Below, piece by piece: positions 1 to 10,330 of a DNA stretch of 64,000 nt (position 1 is the stretch's first letter; each line of letters opens with the position of its first letter). The notes beneath the pieces are model-generated. The model was not told where the DNA came from and made no database searches. It worked only from the letters and a program-made list of their open reading frames with translations. Source of the DNA: Bicyclus anynana (lineage: Eukaryota; Arthropoda; Insecta; Lepidoptera; Nymphalidae); the NCBI RefSeq assembly GCF_947172395.1, contig NC_069093.1:16775561-16839560 (forward strand). Reading direction: 5' to 3'. A program made the position numbers and the translations under genes.

Positions 1-220
1 GTTCGAATTCGGTCCGGGGTTTAAGTATCACGTGTCTCAAACGGTGAAGGCAAAACATCGTGAGGAAACCTACATACCTGAGAATTTTCTCATTTCTCTG
101 CGTGTGTGAATTCTGCCAATCCGCATTGGGCCAGCGTGGTAGACTATTGACCTAACCCCTCTCATTCTCAGAGGAGACTCGAGCTCAGCCGTGAGCCGAA
201 TATGGGTTGATAATGAAGAA
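1..220 (+). mobile_element. SINE family A copy, head cut by the window edge
   Basis: The copy opens at a tRNA-like B box (GTTCGAATTC) at base 1, so its A box lies outside the window. The body has the family landmarks: CACGTGTCTCAAACGGTGAAG, a CATCGTGAGGAAACC block, GCCAATCCGCATTGGGCCAG, then a 3' end reading GAGCCGAATATGGGTTGATAATG. At least six other copies of this body occur in the window, in both orientations. The small minus-strand ORF over it is not a gene. Confidence 0.8.
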
Positions 221-644
221 ACGGATGGCAACATCACGTCGATAAGATGAGAGCTGAGAAATGTGCTTACAGTTAAATTATTTTGTTTCCTCTTCATTTT
301 TAAGGAAATGTTTGAAAAAGAGCTAGTCTACATCTACAAGTGAAGTATGTATTGCAGAAGAAGTAAGTAATAAGCGAGGAATACTAATAAAATGAGACAG
401 TAAAAAAATGTTTATGTATTTGCTAATCTTTGGAAATACCAGTCTTATTTCGAAATGTCTTGTAGATTCATGATGAGTACCTAACATACGTTGGCTAAGA
501 TAAGTTTATGGCTTATTGGTTGCTTGCGTAATTGACCGGGTCCGCTAGTTAGGTTATACACGCAAGGAAACTACGATGTACAGCTAGTATATTATATTAA
601 GTAATAAGGGTACCAACTGTTAAGCAACAGGTAAGACAAGAAAG
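221..644. other. Unassigned AT-rich stretch
   Basis: No exon-like GC-rich block with splice signals, no repeat shared with the rest of the window and no RNA gene were seen here. Confidence 0.4.
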
Positions 645-803
645 GTAAAGTAACACTCCGTTTTCCCCAGCACCTGCAATATGGGTATCTACAAGTCAAG
701 AGTGAATAGGCATCTTTTAGGCAAGCGCGTTCGGCCAAAGGAGCATCATCGCTTAGCATCAGGCGTGATTGCAGCTAAGCGCTTGCTTATACAAAAGAAA
801 TAA
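645..803 (+). mobile_element. CR1/jockey-type LINE 3' end, strongly 5'-truncated
   Basis: A degraded copy of the last codons of the LINE that is better preserved at 50332-50866. The shared block is AGAGTGAATAGGCATCTT followed by TAGGCAAGCGCG (residues VNRHLLGKR). A short 3' UTR with CATCAGGCGTGATTGCAGC and an A-rich tail follow. It starts abruptly, as 5'-truncated LINE insertions do. It cannot encode anything functional. Confidence 0.75.
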
Positions 804-1254
804 AAAAGAAACTTTCCCTTACGTATTATTAGGAGAGCTTTCCCTCCTTGGTCAGTGTTCCCCGCACTAGGGACAGGTTACCAACGTAGTTATAACCAAA
901 GCAGATCGCTTTGATTGCGCCGCGCACAGCGGTGTCCACGGCCGGTATAATTACACTAATAGCTGCTATAACCGCCTTGTGCAGCTTGTGCCTGTGCTCT
1001 CATTCGCACAAGAGTTTTTGTAACGGACGTTAAAAAAAGTTCAAATACAACAAATGTATTCCCAAGCACTCTTATATGTTCACACGACAGCGTTTTTAAA
1101 ACACGACGCTTGGTTATAGAGATATGTTGTACATTCAATTTTGGGCGTTGGAAATGGACCATATACTACTTGATACGAGTACTATACGCTAAGCCCGCCA
1201 ACGCATCGCTTTTTTAACTCTCGTGCGAATGAGGCCTCGTCACAAAATAAATCT
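804..1254. other. Unassigned stretch
   Basis: Contains a short CpG-rich patch near 915-945 but no coding or repeat signal that I can support. Confidence 0.35.
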
Positions 1255-1503
1255 ACGGCCTCCTTGGTTCAGTGTGTTTAGTGTCACGAGATCTGGGTTG
1301 AAATAGGGATTTATATGAGATATTGAGTTGTTCTTTCTCCTAAGAAACTTTCAATTGAAATTCTCAGCCCGGATTTGGGCAGTGGTGGTGTCCGTCGGTC
1401 CTGGTTACCTATTCGTTAAAGAAACATCCCCCTAAGCCCGCCAATTCACATTGGAGCAGCGAAGTGCGGTCTAAGCTTCATATCCTCTTTTATAAGACTG
1501 GCT
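1255..1503 (+). mobile_element. SINE family B, near full length
   Basis: tRNA-like head (TTGGTTCAGTG near 1264, degenerate B box TGGGTTGAAATAG near 1293), then a TTCTTTCTCCTAAGAAA block, ATTCTCAGCCCGG, GTCGGTCCTGGTTA, a TTGGAGCAGCG block and a 3' end ATATCCTCTTTTATAAGA. The same order of blocks, reverse-complemented, occurs at 3476-3707 and 13828-14123. The central CGTGCCTCGG-type segment seen in other copies is missing. Confidence 0.65.
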
Positions 1504-1587
1504 TTGTAGTGAACCGTTAAAATAGGCTGATAGTCATGAACTCTTAACTAAGCCAAGGCGATGAAAGAAAACATTTTAAATTACTTA

Positions 1588-1745
1588 ATCATCATCATCA
1601 TATCAGCCGATGGACGTCCACTGCAGGACCTAGGCCTTTTGTAGGGACCAAACATTTTTTAGCCGCCTGCATCCAGCGAATCCCTGTGATTAACTTGATG
1701 TCGTCAGTCCACCTGGTGAGGGGTCGATTTTTGGTGATTTTGGTT
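1588..1745 (-). mobile_element. RTE-type LINE 3' end with (CATCAT)n tail
   Basis: Reads as the reverse complement of the C-terminal coding end of an RTE-like reverse transcriptase. On the minus strand the blocks RWTDDIK, RWMQAA and the terminal WTSIG-type end are recognisable, followed by (ATG/ATC)-rich tail repeats (1588-1600 on the plus strand). Copies of the same end lie at 3985, 4401, 12470, 18634 and 32700. Heavily truncated and degenerate. Confidence 0.75.
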
Positions 1746-1837
1746 CTGATTCGATAATGCAGAGATATTTCGAACTTTAAGAAACAGGAATTCATTTAAG
1801 TAGAAATTCATGATAAACATAATAGATTTTATAAATG

Positions 1838-3244
1838 ACTAGCGGACGCCCGCGACTTCGTCCGCGTAAAAATCGATGTTAACTTTCAACCCCTATTTCA
1901 CATTCTATTTTGCAAGTTTTATAACTTATAAATAGTCCACTTATCATTTTACATTTACAAATGTACCTAGAAAAATTAAGGACTTTCCGTACAAACTTTC
2001 TACCCCTACTTCACTCATTTTTGATTTTGTTTTCGCGACAAAAAGTATCCTATTATCCTTCTACGTATTATGGTCTCAAATCGTCTTAAGTATCATTTGA
2101 ATTCATTCTGTAGTTTCAGCGTGATGCCCGGTCAAAAAAAAGGCAAACAGACAGACAAAAAATAGAAAATAGGCTTCAGTATCGATTTCCTACCTCTACC
2201 CTACTCCTACCCTACCCGTACCCTAACTGTATCCTACCCCTACCCTACCCGTACCTTACCCTACCCGTAATTTCTTCCCTTTCCCTACCCATAGGATAGG
2301 GGTAGGCCCTACCCCTACCCTACCCCTAACCTAGGCCTACACTCCCCTACCCTGCCCTACCCCACCCTACCCCTACCCTACCTTTACCCCTACCCTACCC
2401 TACCTGTACCCTACCCTACCCTGCCCTATATCTTCCCTACCTTACCCCTACCCTTAGCAAAATCGGTCCAGCCCTATGAGCGTGGTGCGATGACAAAGGA
2501 AAATAGAGACTTCTATGCTAAAATTATAATCTTTGGACCTACTGGACCGATTTGAAAGATTGTTTTACCAATAGAAAGCTACGTTATTTGCGAGTGTAAT
2601 AGACTATGTTTGATTCCCATATTCACACAGGAACGGGAACTACGTAATTGAAAGCGCGGGGCGTCATGTAGCGGAATTTCTGCGTCTTTTAGAAATTTTG
2701 CATTATCTCCGAAACTTTTTAACTAATTAACATACTATAAAGGGCAAATCTTATCTCCATAATATCCTTGTGATTATTAAATAATTTATTTTTATAAGGA
2801 TTTAAGTTAAGTAGCATAAATAATGACGCAAACCTAAGTATATACAATTTATAATTTTTAAAACACAAAAGGTACTATATCTGCTAATATATAGAAGATA
2901 GATATATGGTGTCGCGGACTTTTTTGTAGAACTTTTAAAGATAAATAAAGCCTTCATACAATAATTTCAATTTTACACAATGGTTAAGGCAGCGCATGCG
3001 AATAAGTCTGCTTAAGAGGATTTTCGGCCCGACCTGTATGACAAAAACTGTGTTAACTCGGCGAATATATATCATACTAATATAAAATATAGCCTATAGC
3101 ACTCCCCGATAACGTAGCATTCTACTGGTGAAAGAATTTTTGAAATCGGACCAGTAGTTCCGAAGATTACCCCATTTAAAAAATGTGACAAACTTACAAA
3201 CTTACAAACTTTACCTCTTTATAATATTAGTATAGAAGTATAGA
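1838..3244 (-). mobile_element. Helitron-like (Lep1-type) non-autonomous element, 1.4 kb
   Basis: On the minus strand the element begins TCTATACTTCTATACTAATA at 3244 and ends CGCGGGCGTCCGCTAGT at 1838. These are the TC...CTAG-type termini of Helitron-like elements of Lepidoptera. No long ORF or Rep/helicase domain is present, so it is non-autonomous. It carries a CCCTA-rich tract (2184-2458). Outside that tract it is almost identical to the copy at 42682-43722, including the block GTGTCGCGGACTTTTTTG, so the two are relatively young. Confidence 0.8.
2184..2458. repeat. CCCTA-rich minisatellite inside the Helitron-like element
   Basis: Irregular repeats of CCTACCC(C/G)TA on the plus strand; the complement is G-rich. 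The tract is about 275 bp here, about 65 bp in the copy at 42682-43722, and about 390 bp in opposite orientation in the copy at 56893-58152, so its length is unstable between copies. Runs of three or more G in the complement are compatible with G-quadruplex folding. Confidence 0.85.
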
Positions 3245-3475
3245 TGTAGAGCCGCCATCTTTTGGGGATGCTCCGATTTCAGAATGAAACCTTTTTTTCT
3301 TTGGATTTTGGTGGGTTGTGCCGGGTTGTACCGGGTGGTTTTTCTCGTAATATTGGATGTACAATCGTTTGAGTTTTTTTATATTAATTGATAACCTTCG
3401 CTCTCGTTCGTTATTATCAGCCCACTATATACGAACAAGCTATGTTCCTTAAATTAATGAAATGAATAAAGAGCC

Positions 3476-3707
3476 CAAACCAAACATGTTGCTCCAATGC
3501 GGGTTAGCAGCTTTAGGATGACAATGTTTGATTTTCATTATCAGACAATGACTTGAACTCATATTTACCTGGCTTAATGTGTTGTCCACGTCACGGGGGT
3601 GTAAAACGACCATCTCCTAGCTAAAACTTTCTTGGAAGAAAACAAATCTCAATATTACTCGAACCCAGGACCTTGTGATACAAAAGCTAACCACAGAACC
3701 AACGAGG
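3476..3707 (-). mobile_element. SINE family B, near full length
   Basis: Reverse orientation: GCTCCAATGCGGGTT, a GATGACAATG block, CACGGGGGTGTAA, CTTTCTTGGAAGAAA, and finally the inverted tRNA-like head CGAACCCAGGACCTTGTGAT with a trailing inverted A box near 3697. Same order as 13828-14123. The 99-codon ORF that starts inside it (3632) runs into unrelated sequence and is not a gene. Confidence 0.75.
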
Positions 3708-3984
3708 TAGTTGTCAATAAAAACTATAAACAATCGTGTGGAAGGGAAATGACGCAGCGTTTTGGCGCAGTGTCAGTTGTTACACAAGCGGCTCTTCTGC
3801 TGATTGTTTGCTTCTCGTTATCGAAAGGTTTCTGTGAGCTCCACGCGTCAGCTGCTGAGGCGGTGATATATGACACGACACTAATACCTACTTACATAAG
3901 AAAGTGGGGACTAATTAGTAATTATTATTAATTACATGAAATGTGACTTAGCGATCAAGTCTCGGATCCATAGGTCATCACTGG

Positions 3985-4341
3985 CAAGATGGGTGTTGGA
4001 GCGAGCTATGCTTGGAGTTTCTCTGCTTGATCGAATCAGAAATGAGGAGATCTGCAGAAGAACCAAAGTCACTGACTGAAGCTGAAGAAGGCAATGGGCA
4101 GGCCACACTGTTCGATGAGCCGATGGACGTTGGGGTTCAACCTTCAAAGGTGCTTGAATGGCGACCCCGCACCGGATAACGTAGTGTTGGTAGACCTCAC
4201 ACTAGGTAGACCGAGGACGTCAAGCAAGGAGCTGCTGGATGCTAAGGGCTCGAGACCGTTGTGTTTAAAAGTCCATGCAAGAGGCTTATGTCCAGTGTGT
4301 CTATCCGTCCGTCCATCGGCTGATAATGATGATAATGATGA
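3985..4341 (+). pseudogene. RTE-type LINE C-terminal fragment (broken)
   Basis: Plus-strand reading gives the C-terminal end of an RTE-like retrotransposon polyprotein: a block near RAMLGVSLLDRIRNEE, then RRTKVTD, where a stop appears because the codons that follow in the copy at 12470 (IAQRVAKLKWQW) are missing here. Downstream, in a shifted frame, are EWRPRT and the end of the protein. It ends in a GATAATGATGATAATGATG tail. Several indels make it a pseudogene. The partner proteins (endonuclease and reverse transcriptase domains) are absent, as expected for a 5'-truncated insertion. Confidence 0.8.
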
Positions 4342-4400
4342 CATAAAATGTGTTTTATTTCCTTCACATTGCATTAGTGTTACAATATGCTTATTACAAT

Positions 4401-4574
4401 TCATCATAACCATCATCATATCAGTCCAAGAACGTCCACTGCAGGACATAGGCCTTTTGTAGGGACTTCCAAATATCACGATACTGAGCCGCCTGCATCC
4501 AGCGAATCCCTGCAACTCGCTTGATGTCGTCAGTCCACCAACACTACGCTTTTTAGTGCGGGGTCGCCATTCCA
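4401..4574 (-). pseudogene. RTE-type LINE 3' end, opposite orientation
   Basis: Starts with the inverted tail (TCATCATAACCATCATCAT) and shows the inverted coding blocks CGTCCACTGCAGGACATAGG, GCCGCCTGCATCCAGCGAAT and GGGGTCGCCATTCCA. It lies only 60 bp from the plus-strand copy at 3985-4341, so two truncated copies of one family face each other tail to tail. Confidence 0.8.
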
Positions 4575-4611
4575 ACACAATCAATTATGATACAACTCAG
4601 TTAATTGGGAC

Positions 4612-4866
4612 TCATCATCATCATCATTATCAACCCATATTCGGCTGATGACAGGAGTTAGGCCAGTCCACCACGCTGGCCCAATGCGGATAAACAGAAC
4701 AAACACAACAAAAAACACACACACAAACGCGCAACCAAAAAAATCTCTGGTATACACGTTTCCTCACGACGTTTTTTCTTCACCGTTTGAGACACGTGAT
4801 ATTTATAATATTATTTGATTTCTTATAATGCACACAACTGGAAAGTTAGCCCCGGACCGGCTCCCA
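4612..4866 (-). mobile_element. SINE family A copy
   Basis: Inverted 3' tail (CATCATCATCATCATTATCA), ACCCATATTCGGCTG, GCTGGCCCAATGCGGA, CACAC-rich insertion, TTTCCTCACGACG, CACCGTTTGAGACACGTGAT and then CCGGACCGG, where it stops before the tRNA-like head. It follows the RTE fragments directly, so 3985-4866 is a cluster of three retroelement insertions sharing CAT-rich tails. Confidence 0.8.
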
Positions 4867-5394
4867 TAAACGTGGAGCATTTTTCATTCTTAGTCAAAAA
4901 GAGGGGAGTTCTACTTGTCGGTCTGTGACCTCTGCACTCATTAGTACATCACACTGTAGACTCATGACGTCTGAGTTTCTGTATGTGTCATCGTAGATTC
5001 TGAACTAAACGAATCAGTTGTGATGCAGTTTTTTGTTGCTGAGGTGATCAATAACATGTTTGCTTCGTGCAAACGGTTGTTACGATAGCGTTTCTTTCTT
5101 TTTACATTTACACATTCTGAAGGTTTCTTTTTCTATACATCCAGACTTGTATGCTTCGTGTAAACAAGCATAACCTGCCAATGTCAGTCCGTACCAAGTT
5201 ATAATACTCGTATATTTAGGCTACGTTTTACGTATTTTCAAGACGTTATTTATGGTGGTTTAGATTGTCCGAATTACATCAAAATATACACCATTTTATT
5301 CCTTAATCTGTTGTCATTGACATGACATAACATTTCGTTTTTTTCTTGTGTGACGTGACGTGTAGCAGCGACAGTGATTGTACCATTATTTTGT

Positions 5395-5500
5395 GGTAGA
5401 GGAAACACCTCGAGCAGGTCCCAGGACTTGTAACCTTCAGAGTAGGTTTAACGGATCCCTTCCGACTACTCAACACTCACCTTCCCTGCCCGACATGTTC
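5395..5500 (-). repeat. 3' UTR fragment of the LINE seen at 31355
   Basis: The inverted block GAGCAGGTCCCAGGACTTGT matches, in reverse, ACAAGTCCTGGGACCTGCTT at 26018 and a similar block at 31995. Only the UTR part is present. Confidence 0.5.
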
Positions 5501-5789
5501 TCCATGTCCACACTAAACAATTTATGATAACAATAATTACAATAAAAAACGTTATTGCACAAAATCACTAACGCGACTGGCAGCGTGACGTTGTCTACGC
5601 TCCTTCACAAGCAACTGAGATTATTAAGTTATCAAATACCCTCTTATTTATAACAAGATATCTCCCCTCTAAAATGACGTAAATATTAATTAATGTTAAT
5701 ACCAACCTGTAATCGAGGAATTTGCAACACTTGGTCGCATGTTAGTACCACAGTGAAGAAAAACATAGACAAAATTTCGTTCAATGTCG

Positions 5790-5925
5790 ACGGAATCCCG
5801 GTCCTATTTCTGTCGTACGAATGCAATGAAAGAGATAGCAGTATTTTCGGTTGCTCCGCCAATTATTGAATTTTGTCTATTTCTTTCCATGAGATTATCT
5901 CGTAGGTCGCATTTATTGGACGGAT
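5790..5925. repeat. Dispersed repeat shared with 23755-23880
   Basis: Both sites share GCAATGAAAGAGATAGC, a GTATTTTCGGTTGC/GTATTTCCGTCTGC block, a TTTCTATTCACGAGAT-like block and a TCGCAT end, in the same order. Termini are not clear and the element class is unknown. Confidence 0.5.
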
Positions 5926-6389
5926 TGAGTAGGTACGGTTAAGTTATAAACGAGGAGGTGGGTACATAAACAACGCTGACCTTTCGAGCGCTCCTAATAG
6001 ATTACAATAATTTACAAATATCAACAATTATTTCATTAATTCACGGCTCGGCGCCTTTCGCAACAGACCTTAACCCCGATTGAACGTTTTTCTACCTTCT
6101 ACCCGCACTGCGACTTAGGTATTATGTAAATTATACCAATTATTTATTGTTGATCTAAAGTTCAAGTTGAATTGACTTTGCGGACTTGTTTTTACTATTG
6201 TATCGCCTTGAATGTAATCGGATCTATGAAAAAAATTAAGCTGACTGAAAAAATATGTTGTTAGCCTCTGCTATTGCACAAGAATTACCTGATAGTATTC
6301 ATTAGTTTAACATTTCGTGATACGGCCATTATTTTTTATGCGTCGTACTATGTCGTATTAGTAGTATCAAATGTTAATAAACACAAAAT

Positions 6390-6445
6390 AAAAAACCGGA
6401 CAAGTGACTGAGTCATACTAGCCAACCGACGGTTCCGTACAATTT
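6390..6445 (-). repeat. Fragment of a common lepidopteran repeat (CCGGCCAAGTGCG type)
   Basis: AAAACCGGACAAGTGACTGA followed by GACGGTTCCGTAC. Related blocks in opposite orientation end the repeats near 22545-22592 and 23485-23515 (ACGCACTTGGCCGGTTTT). Confidence 0.45.
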
Positions 6446-8463
6446 GTTGGCACTTGGCTTACGTATCTGCATTTAATAAGTATTTAGAAAAACATAACTG
6501 AGTATAAGACGGTGTTACCTACTTGTCAAATTCTATGATGATATCAAAGATATATATTTATAGCACGGAATCCAAAAATAAATGAGAAGTGAGCACCTGC
6601 TAACTTTTAATATTGACGACATTTTGCTGGTTTTGCATTCTTTATTAACCGACTTCAAAAAAAGGAGGAGGTCGTCGGAATCTTTTTTTTTCTTTAAATT
6701 GTTTAGGGCTTCACTTTTTGACCATTAACTCGACTCTACTACAGGCTAACTTCTCCGTCAAACTTTTGAACGATGATATTGACGACGATGACGAGTTCTT
6801 CCAGTAGAGTAGTTCGATCGGTCATATATGTGGTAACGTGGCACACACTCTTGTGTCTGTTTGTGTAAACCAAAAGAATGTTCAAGTTACAACTGGAGCT
6901 AGTGGAAGGTGCAGTTGGTACGCACTCAGAAGGCACAAGATCCACTTCATTTACCGCCGCCTCAAGCGCCGCAATCATTCAGTACAGTTTTCTCACTACC
7001 AGCGGCGGCGCAAGGTATAAGCGGAGCGGCCAGTACTTATTGACTTACACTTACAAAACAAATTCATAATTCGTTTAAGGGTAATCGTACATTTTTCTAT
7101 AACGTAAACAGGTATGAAATTTGGGAGTTTATTTTTGTAATGTAAGTCAGATTCATGGGGATAGTAAAAATAGGCATAATTTTGGAAATGCCATCTTAAG
7201 GGCACACGTAGAAAACGAAAAATATTAGATACACAAATACAACGATATACGAAGTTGCGGGTGTCTGTCCGTATATTATATAAGTCCGTTTAAGAAGCAG
7301 GTCTCGTCTCGGTTCAAAGTCACACCATAGCAAGCTTCGAGCTTTACAAAAGACTAAGTGGTTCACGTTTTTCTAGCCCACAGGCTCGATTCAAAGCTTT
7401 TGCATTTCTCAAACCGATCTATTAAGAAGCCTCCAGCAAATACCGGAAAAAGAATTGACTTATCTTGCTTATCAAAAGCTTATCGCTTAGAGCAGACAGT
7501 TCAGGTAGGGTAATCTTCACCGTATCTCAGCATTGCTAATCAATCAACTGCCGCCTGCAGTAAGAGACTGGACGCGGAAAAATAGAAAGTGATTTATATG
7601 TTTCCAATTTAAGTTCCCATGTTGTGATAAGATAACTCGTATTCTAATGTTTCTCATTGGTCATAGATATTGGAGGCGTTTGCTAGGTATTTACGAGTGT
7701 AGATAGTCGTGCATATTGGACGGGATTTAGATATTACAAACAAATACCTATTACCTAAGTGCAAGATCTAGATCTACGCTAAGGTACATTTAAAACTCAT
7801 TTCTAAATATAGAATAGTTATCTACTGTAAGCTTAACGTTGTATAATTTTGAACTAACTAATCAGAATAAACTTAGTATGTAAGAATGGTTGCTTACAAA
7901 TGGTAGCAGAAAACCTTGTCGCTTACGTTGTTTATGAATGCCTTTTAGAGTCAAAACAAAACAGAATTGGGGTGTTGTAGTTAAACACAACTTCGGAAAT
8001 TCGGCGCAAAGCAGCACTGCAATGTGCTTTCTTTAAATATTTTTGATTATTTGTCGAAGTAAATAAATTTTGACCATCTAAAATCTTATTTTAAATGTAA
8101 AGCTATCGCCTATAGCAGAGCGACACTACGCACATCATTCTAGCAGCAAGTCTCAAATTGCACTGAATCTAAGACTACTACCTACACCTGTGAATCTAAG
8201 ACTGGTGTGTGCTACTAAATATCCAACCAAAACTTTTGTAACACTGCTTGGTGGTAATGAGAATGTCGACAATTATTTCCTGAACGTTCACGATCACTAA
8301 ATCTCTCATAAATATCAACCAAGTTGAATAGCTCACTACACTCCCAGACTTTCCATCTTATAGAAGACGTGACGCAAGCTTAAAAATTAGATCAATCACG
8401 GTATAAAACTGCGGATTGATGAGTTCACGGTTATTTACTTCTGTTCGACTAATCACTATTTGA
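6446..8463. other. Mostly unassigned stretch
   Basis: A fragment of the CCGACTTC/GGAGGAGG element end lies at 6640-6690 (TTTATTAACCGACTTCAAAA, matching 19676 onward). ORFs at 6739-7205 overlap on both strands, have no recognisable domain and lack family support, so I do not call them. Nothing else is supported. Confidence 0.4.
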
Positions 8464-8605
8464 TACTGATGATAATGACCAGGGCCGATGGTCAACTCCT
8501 GTCTTTGATATTAACACAATGAATTACTTGGAAGAAAGAAAAGCTCATTATTTCATTGGCCGTACCAGGACCTTATGATCAGGAACCACCACATACATAA
8601 CACAC
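8464..8605 (-). mobile_element. SINE family B, head half
   Basis: GATGATAATGACCAGGGCCG, ACTTGGAAGAAAGAAAAGCT and the inverted tRNA-like head CCAGGACCTTATGATCAGGA. The middle is deleted compared with 13828-14123. Confidence 0.6.
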
Positions 8606-8903
8606 CATTAGGGCAGCTTAGTTTAGTTTGTTAAGAAACTTTCTTATTATTCAAACCCGCGGGCGCCTGTGTCTTGCACCACACGCCGCACAGTCGGCAC
8701 ACGACGCAGCATTACTCATAGCCGGTCAAACGCTCCCGGGGGAGAGCGGGACGGCATGTCGTCCCTCCTTGTCCACTTCCACTTTACGGGTCTTTTTTTT
8801 CGATTTTCTGATCTAATTCCAATATCCCCCGCATTGTCTCCGTACGCGGGTGAAGCGATTTTTGTAGGGTCTATTCAGTTTTTGCTACTATGTATCATTA
8901 TGA

Positions 8904-9209
8904 CGGTCTCCGTGGCGCAGTGCGGTGGATTTACAAAACGCAGGTTCTGGGTTCGATCTCCGGCTGAGCATTGAGGTTTTCTTGATTAGTCCAGGTCTGG
9001 CTGGTGGGAGGCTTCGGCCGTGGCCAGTTACCACTCTACCGGCACAGACGTACCGCCAAGACGATACGATGTCGTGTAGAAACTGAAAAGGGCGTGGATT
9101 TGCATCCTCCTCCGAACAAGTTAGCCCGCTTCCATCTTAGATTGCATCATCACTTACCATTAGGTGAGATCGTAGTTCTGGGATAACTTGTAACTAAAAA
9201 ATAAAAAAA
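8904..9209 (+). mobile_element. SINE family C, full length with A-rich tail
   Basis: tRNA-like head with A box TGGCGCAGTGCGG (8913) and B box GGGTTCGATCTCC (8949-8961), body with GGTGGGAGGCTTCGGCCGTG and ACGATACGATGTCGTGTAGA, then a 3' region CATCACTTACCATTAGGTGA ending in an A-rich tail at 9196-9209. The two internal boxes are the pol III promoter expected of a tRNA-derived SINE. The 3' region resembles the 3' UTR of the CR1/jockey-type LINE at 50797-50866 (CTTACCATCAGGCTTAATTG), which would explain mobilisation in trans. ORFs over it are spurious. Confidence 0.8.
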
Positions 9210-10205
9210 AATGTTTTGCGGGTTTGTAAGTGCGCTATTATTGGCTCATAAATAGTGAACAGACTCAATGACTTTCGAGTTTTAAATTACTTTAATTGCA
9301 GTTTCATTGTCTACACGAATCTAGTTAGTTAAAAAAAATTAAAAGCGAAAATCTTATTTCCAATTTCATCACAAAAAGATTAAATCAATACTAAATCTCT
9401 AAATTATATTATATTTCTTAAAGATATACTCGTATCTATTCGAATTGAGACCGTAGGTAATTCTAATACTGTAATGTTTAATCAGTAGTTAGGTATAAGA
9501 CCAATCAAATAAGTTGAACCAAAATTTACAATTAAGTCTAAATAAGTATTAGACGAAGTAGTAAATGTAAATAATTTGAAAATTTTGTACGCGATTGTAA
9601 TCGATCAATGTCTTGCTAAAGCTATGGTTACTCTTGGCATCTCTAACCATAAGTACGTCGCTAACACCCGAAAATGTGACGTATGCAAGTACGTACTTAC
9701 TTGCATATTTCAACTTTAGGCCGCTTACTACGTACTAGGTAATGTTTTTGACTTTGGCTTTAACTTAAAAGAAGACAAACAATAAACATCTATGACAGCA
9801 AAGTATATTGACACTTTTCTCACGTAGAAACACTAGAAAGTATTTATTTGTCGTTTTTAATATCCCTGTGTGTCGGGATAATAAATAAATGCCATGACGT
9901 GTGTAATTGTGATCACATGCCGTGAGAACGAGCGCCACAACAGCCGTAACTCTGCCGCGTTCATTACTTTGCTGTAGCTTTGTTTGCAGTAATCCATTCT
10001 ATTTGTAATCATATTTTAATCTCTTACAAATTAATATACCAGTATACATAATGAAAAGCTTTATTACTAAAGTAATTGGAATATTGTATTCAATTGATTT
10101 AATAAATGTTATGCTTAGTTGTTTAAACATTAATTTTGTTAATGTAGTATTGCAGTTTTTCATTACTTTTTCAAGATTTATTTCAGTTATTTTCTGCCGT
10201 TTTTA
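9210..10205. other. Unassigned AT-rich stretch
   Basis: No coding or family repeat seen. A near-palindrome around 9681-9706 (TATGCAAGTACGTACTTACT onward) is the only structured sequence noticed. Confidence 0.35.
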
Positions 10206-10330
10206 ATAGTGCTTTTTAAGTCCAGACGCAAAAAGGGTGTTATAAGTTTGACGTGTCTAACTGTCTGTCAGTCTGTCTGTGGTACCATAGCTCCCGAATG
10301 GATGAAGCGATTTCAATTTAGTTTGTAGTG
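10206..10330 (+). repeat. Dispersed repeat fragment (GTCTGTCTG-containing family)
   Basis: CAGACGCAAAAAGGGTGTTA, a TAAGTTTGACGTGTC block, CTGTCTGTCAGTCTGTCTGT and GAATGGATGAAGCGATTT. Related sequence is at 12000-12232 (inverted) and 22875-23060. Probably a remnant of an old DNA or non-LTR element; class not resolved. Confidence 0.5.

Larger units (their letters stand above)
4867..6380. other. Non-coding stretch with small repeat pieces
   Basis: No exon supported. It holds an inverted LINE tail near 5395-5500 and a dispersed repeat at 5790-5925, listed separately. The remainder is AT-rich with no signal I can name. Confidence 0.35.

Noticed and set aside
2184..2458. CRISPR array or true telomeric repeat
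   Set aside because: Irregular short CCCTA units without spacers, within a Helitron-like element of a eukaryotic genome.
4144..4584. 146-codon minus-strand ORF
   Set aside because: It spans two oppositely oriented RTE 3' ends and is an accident of their arrangement.
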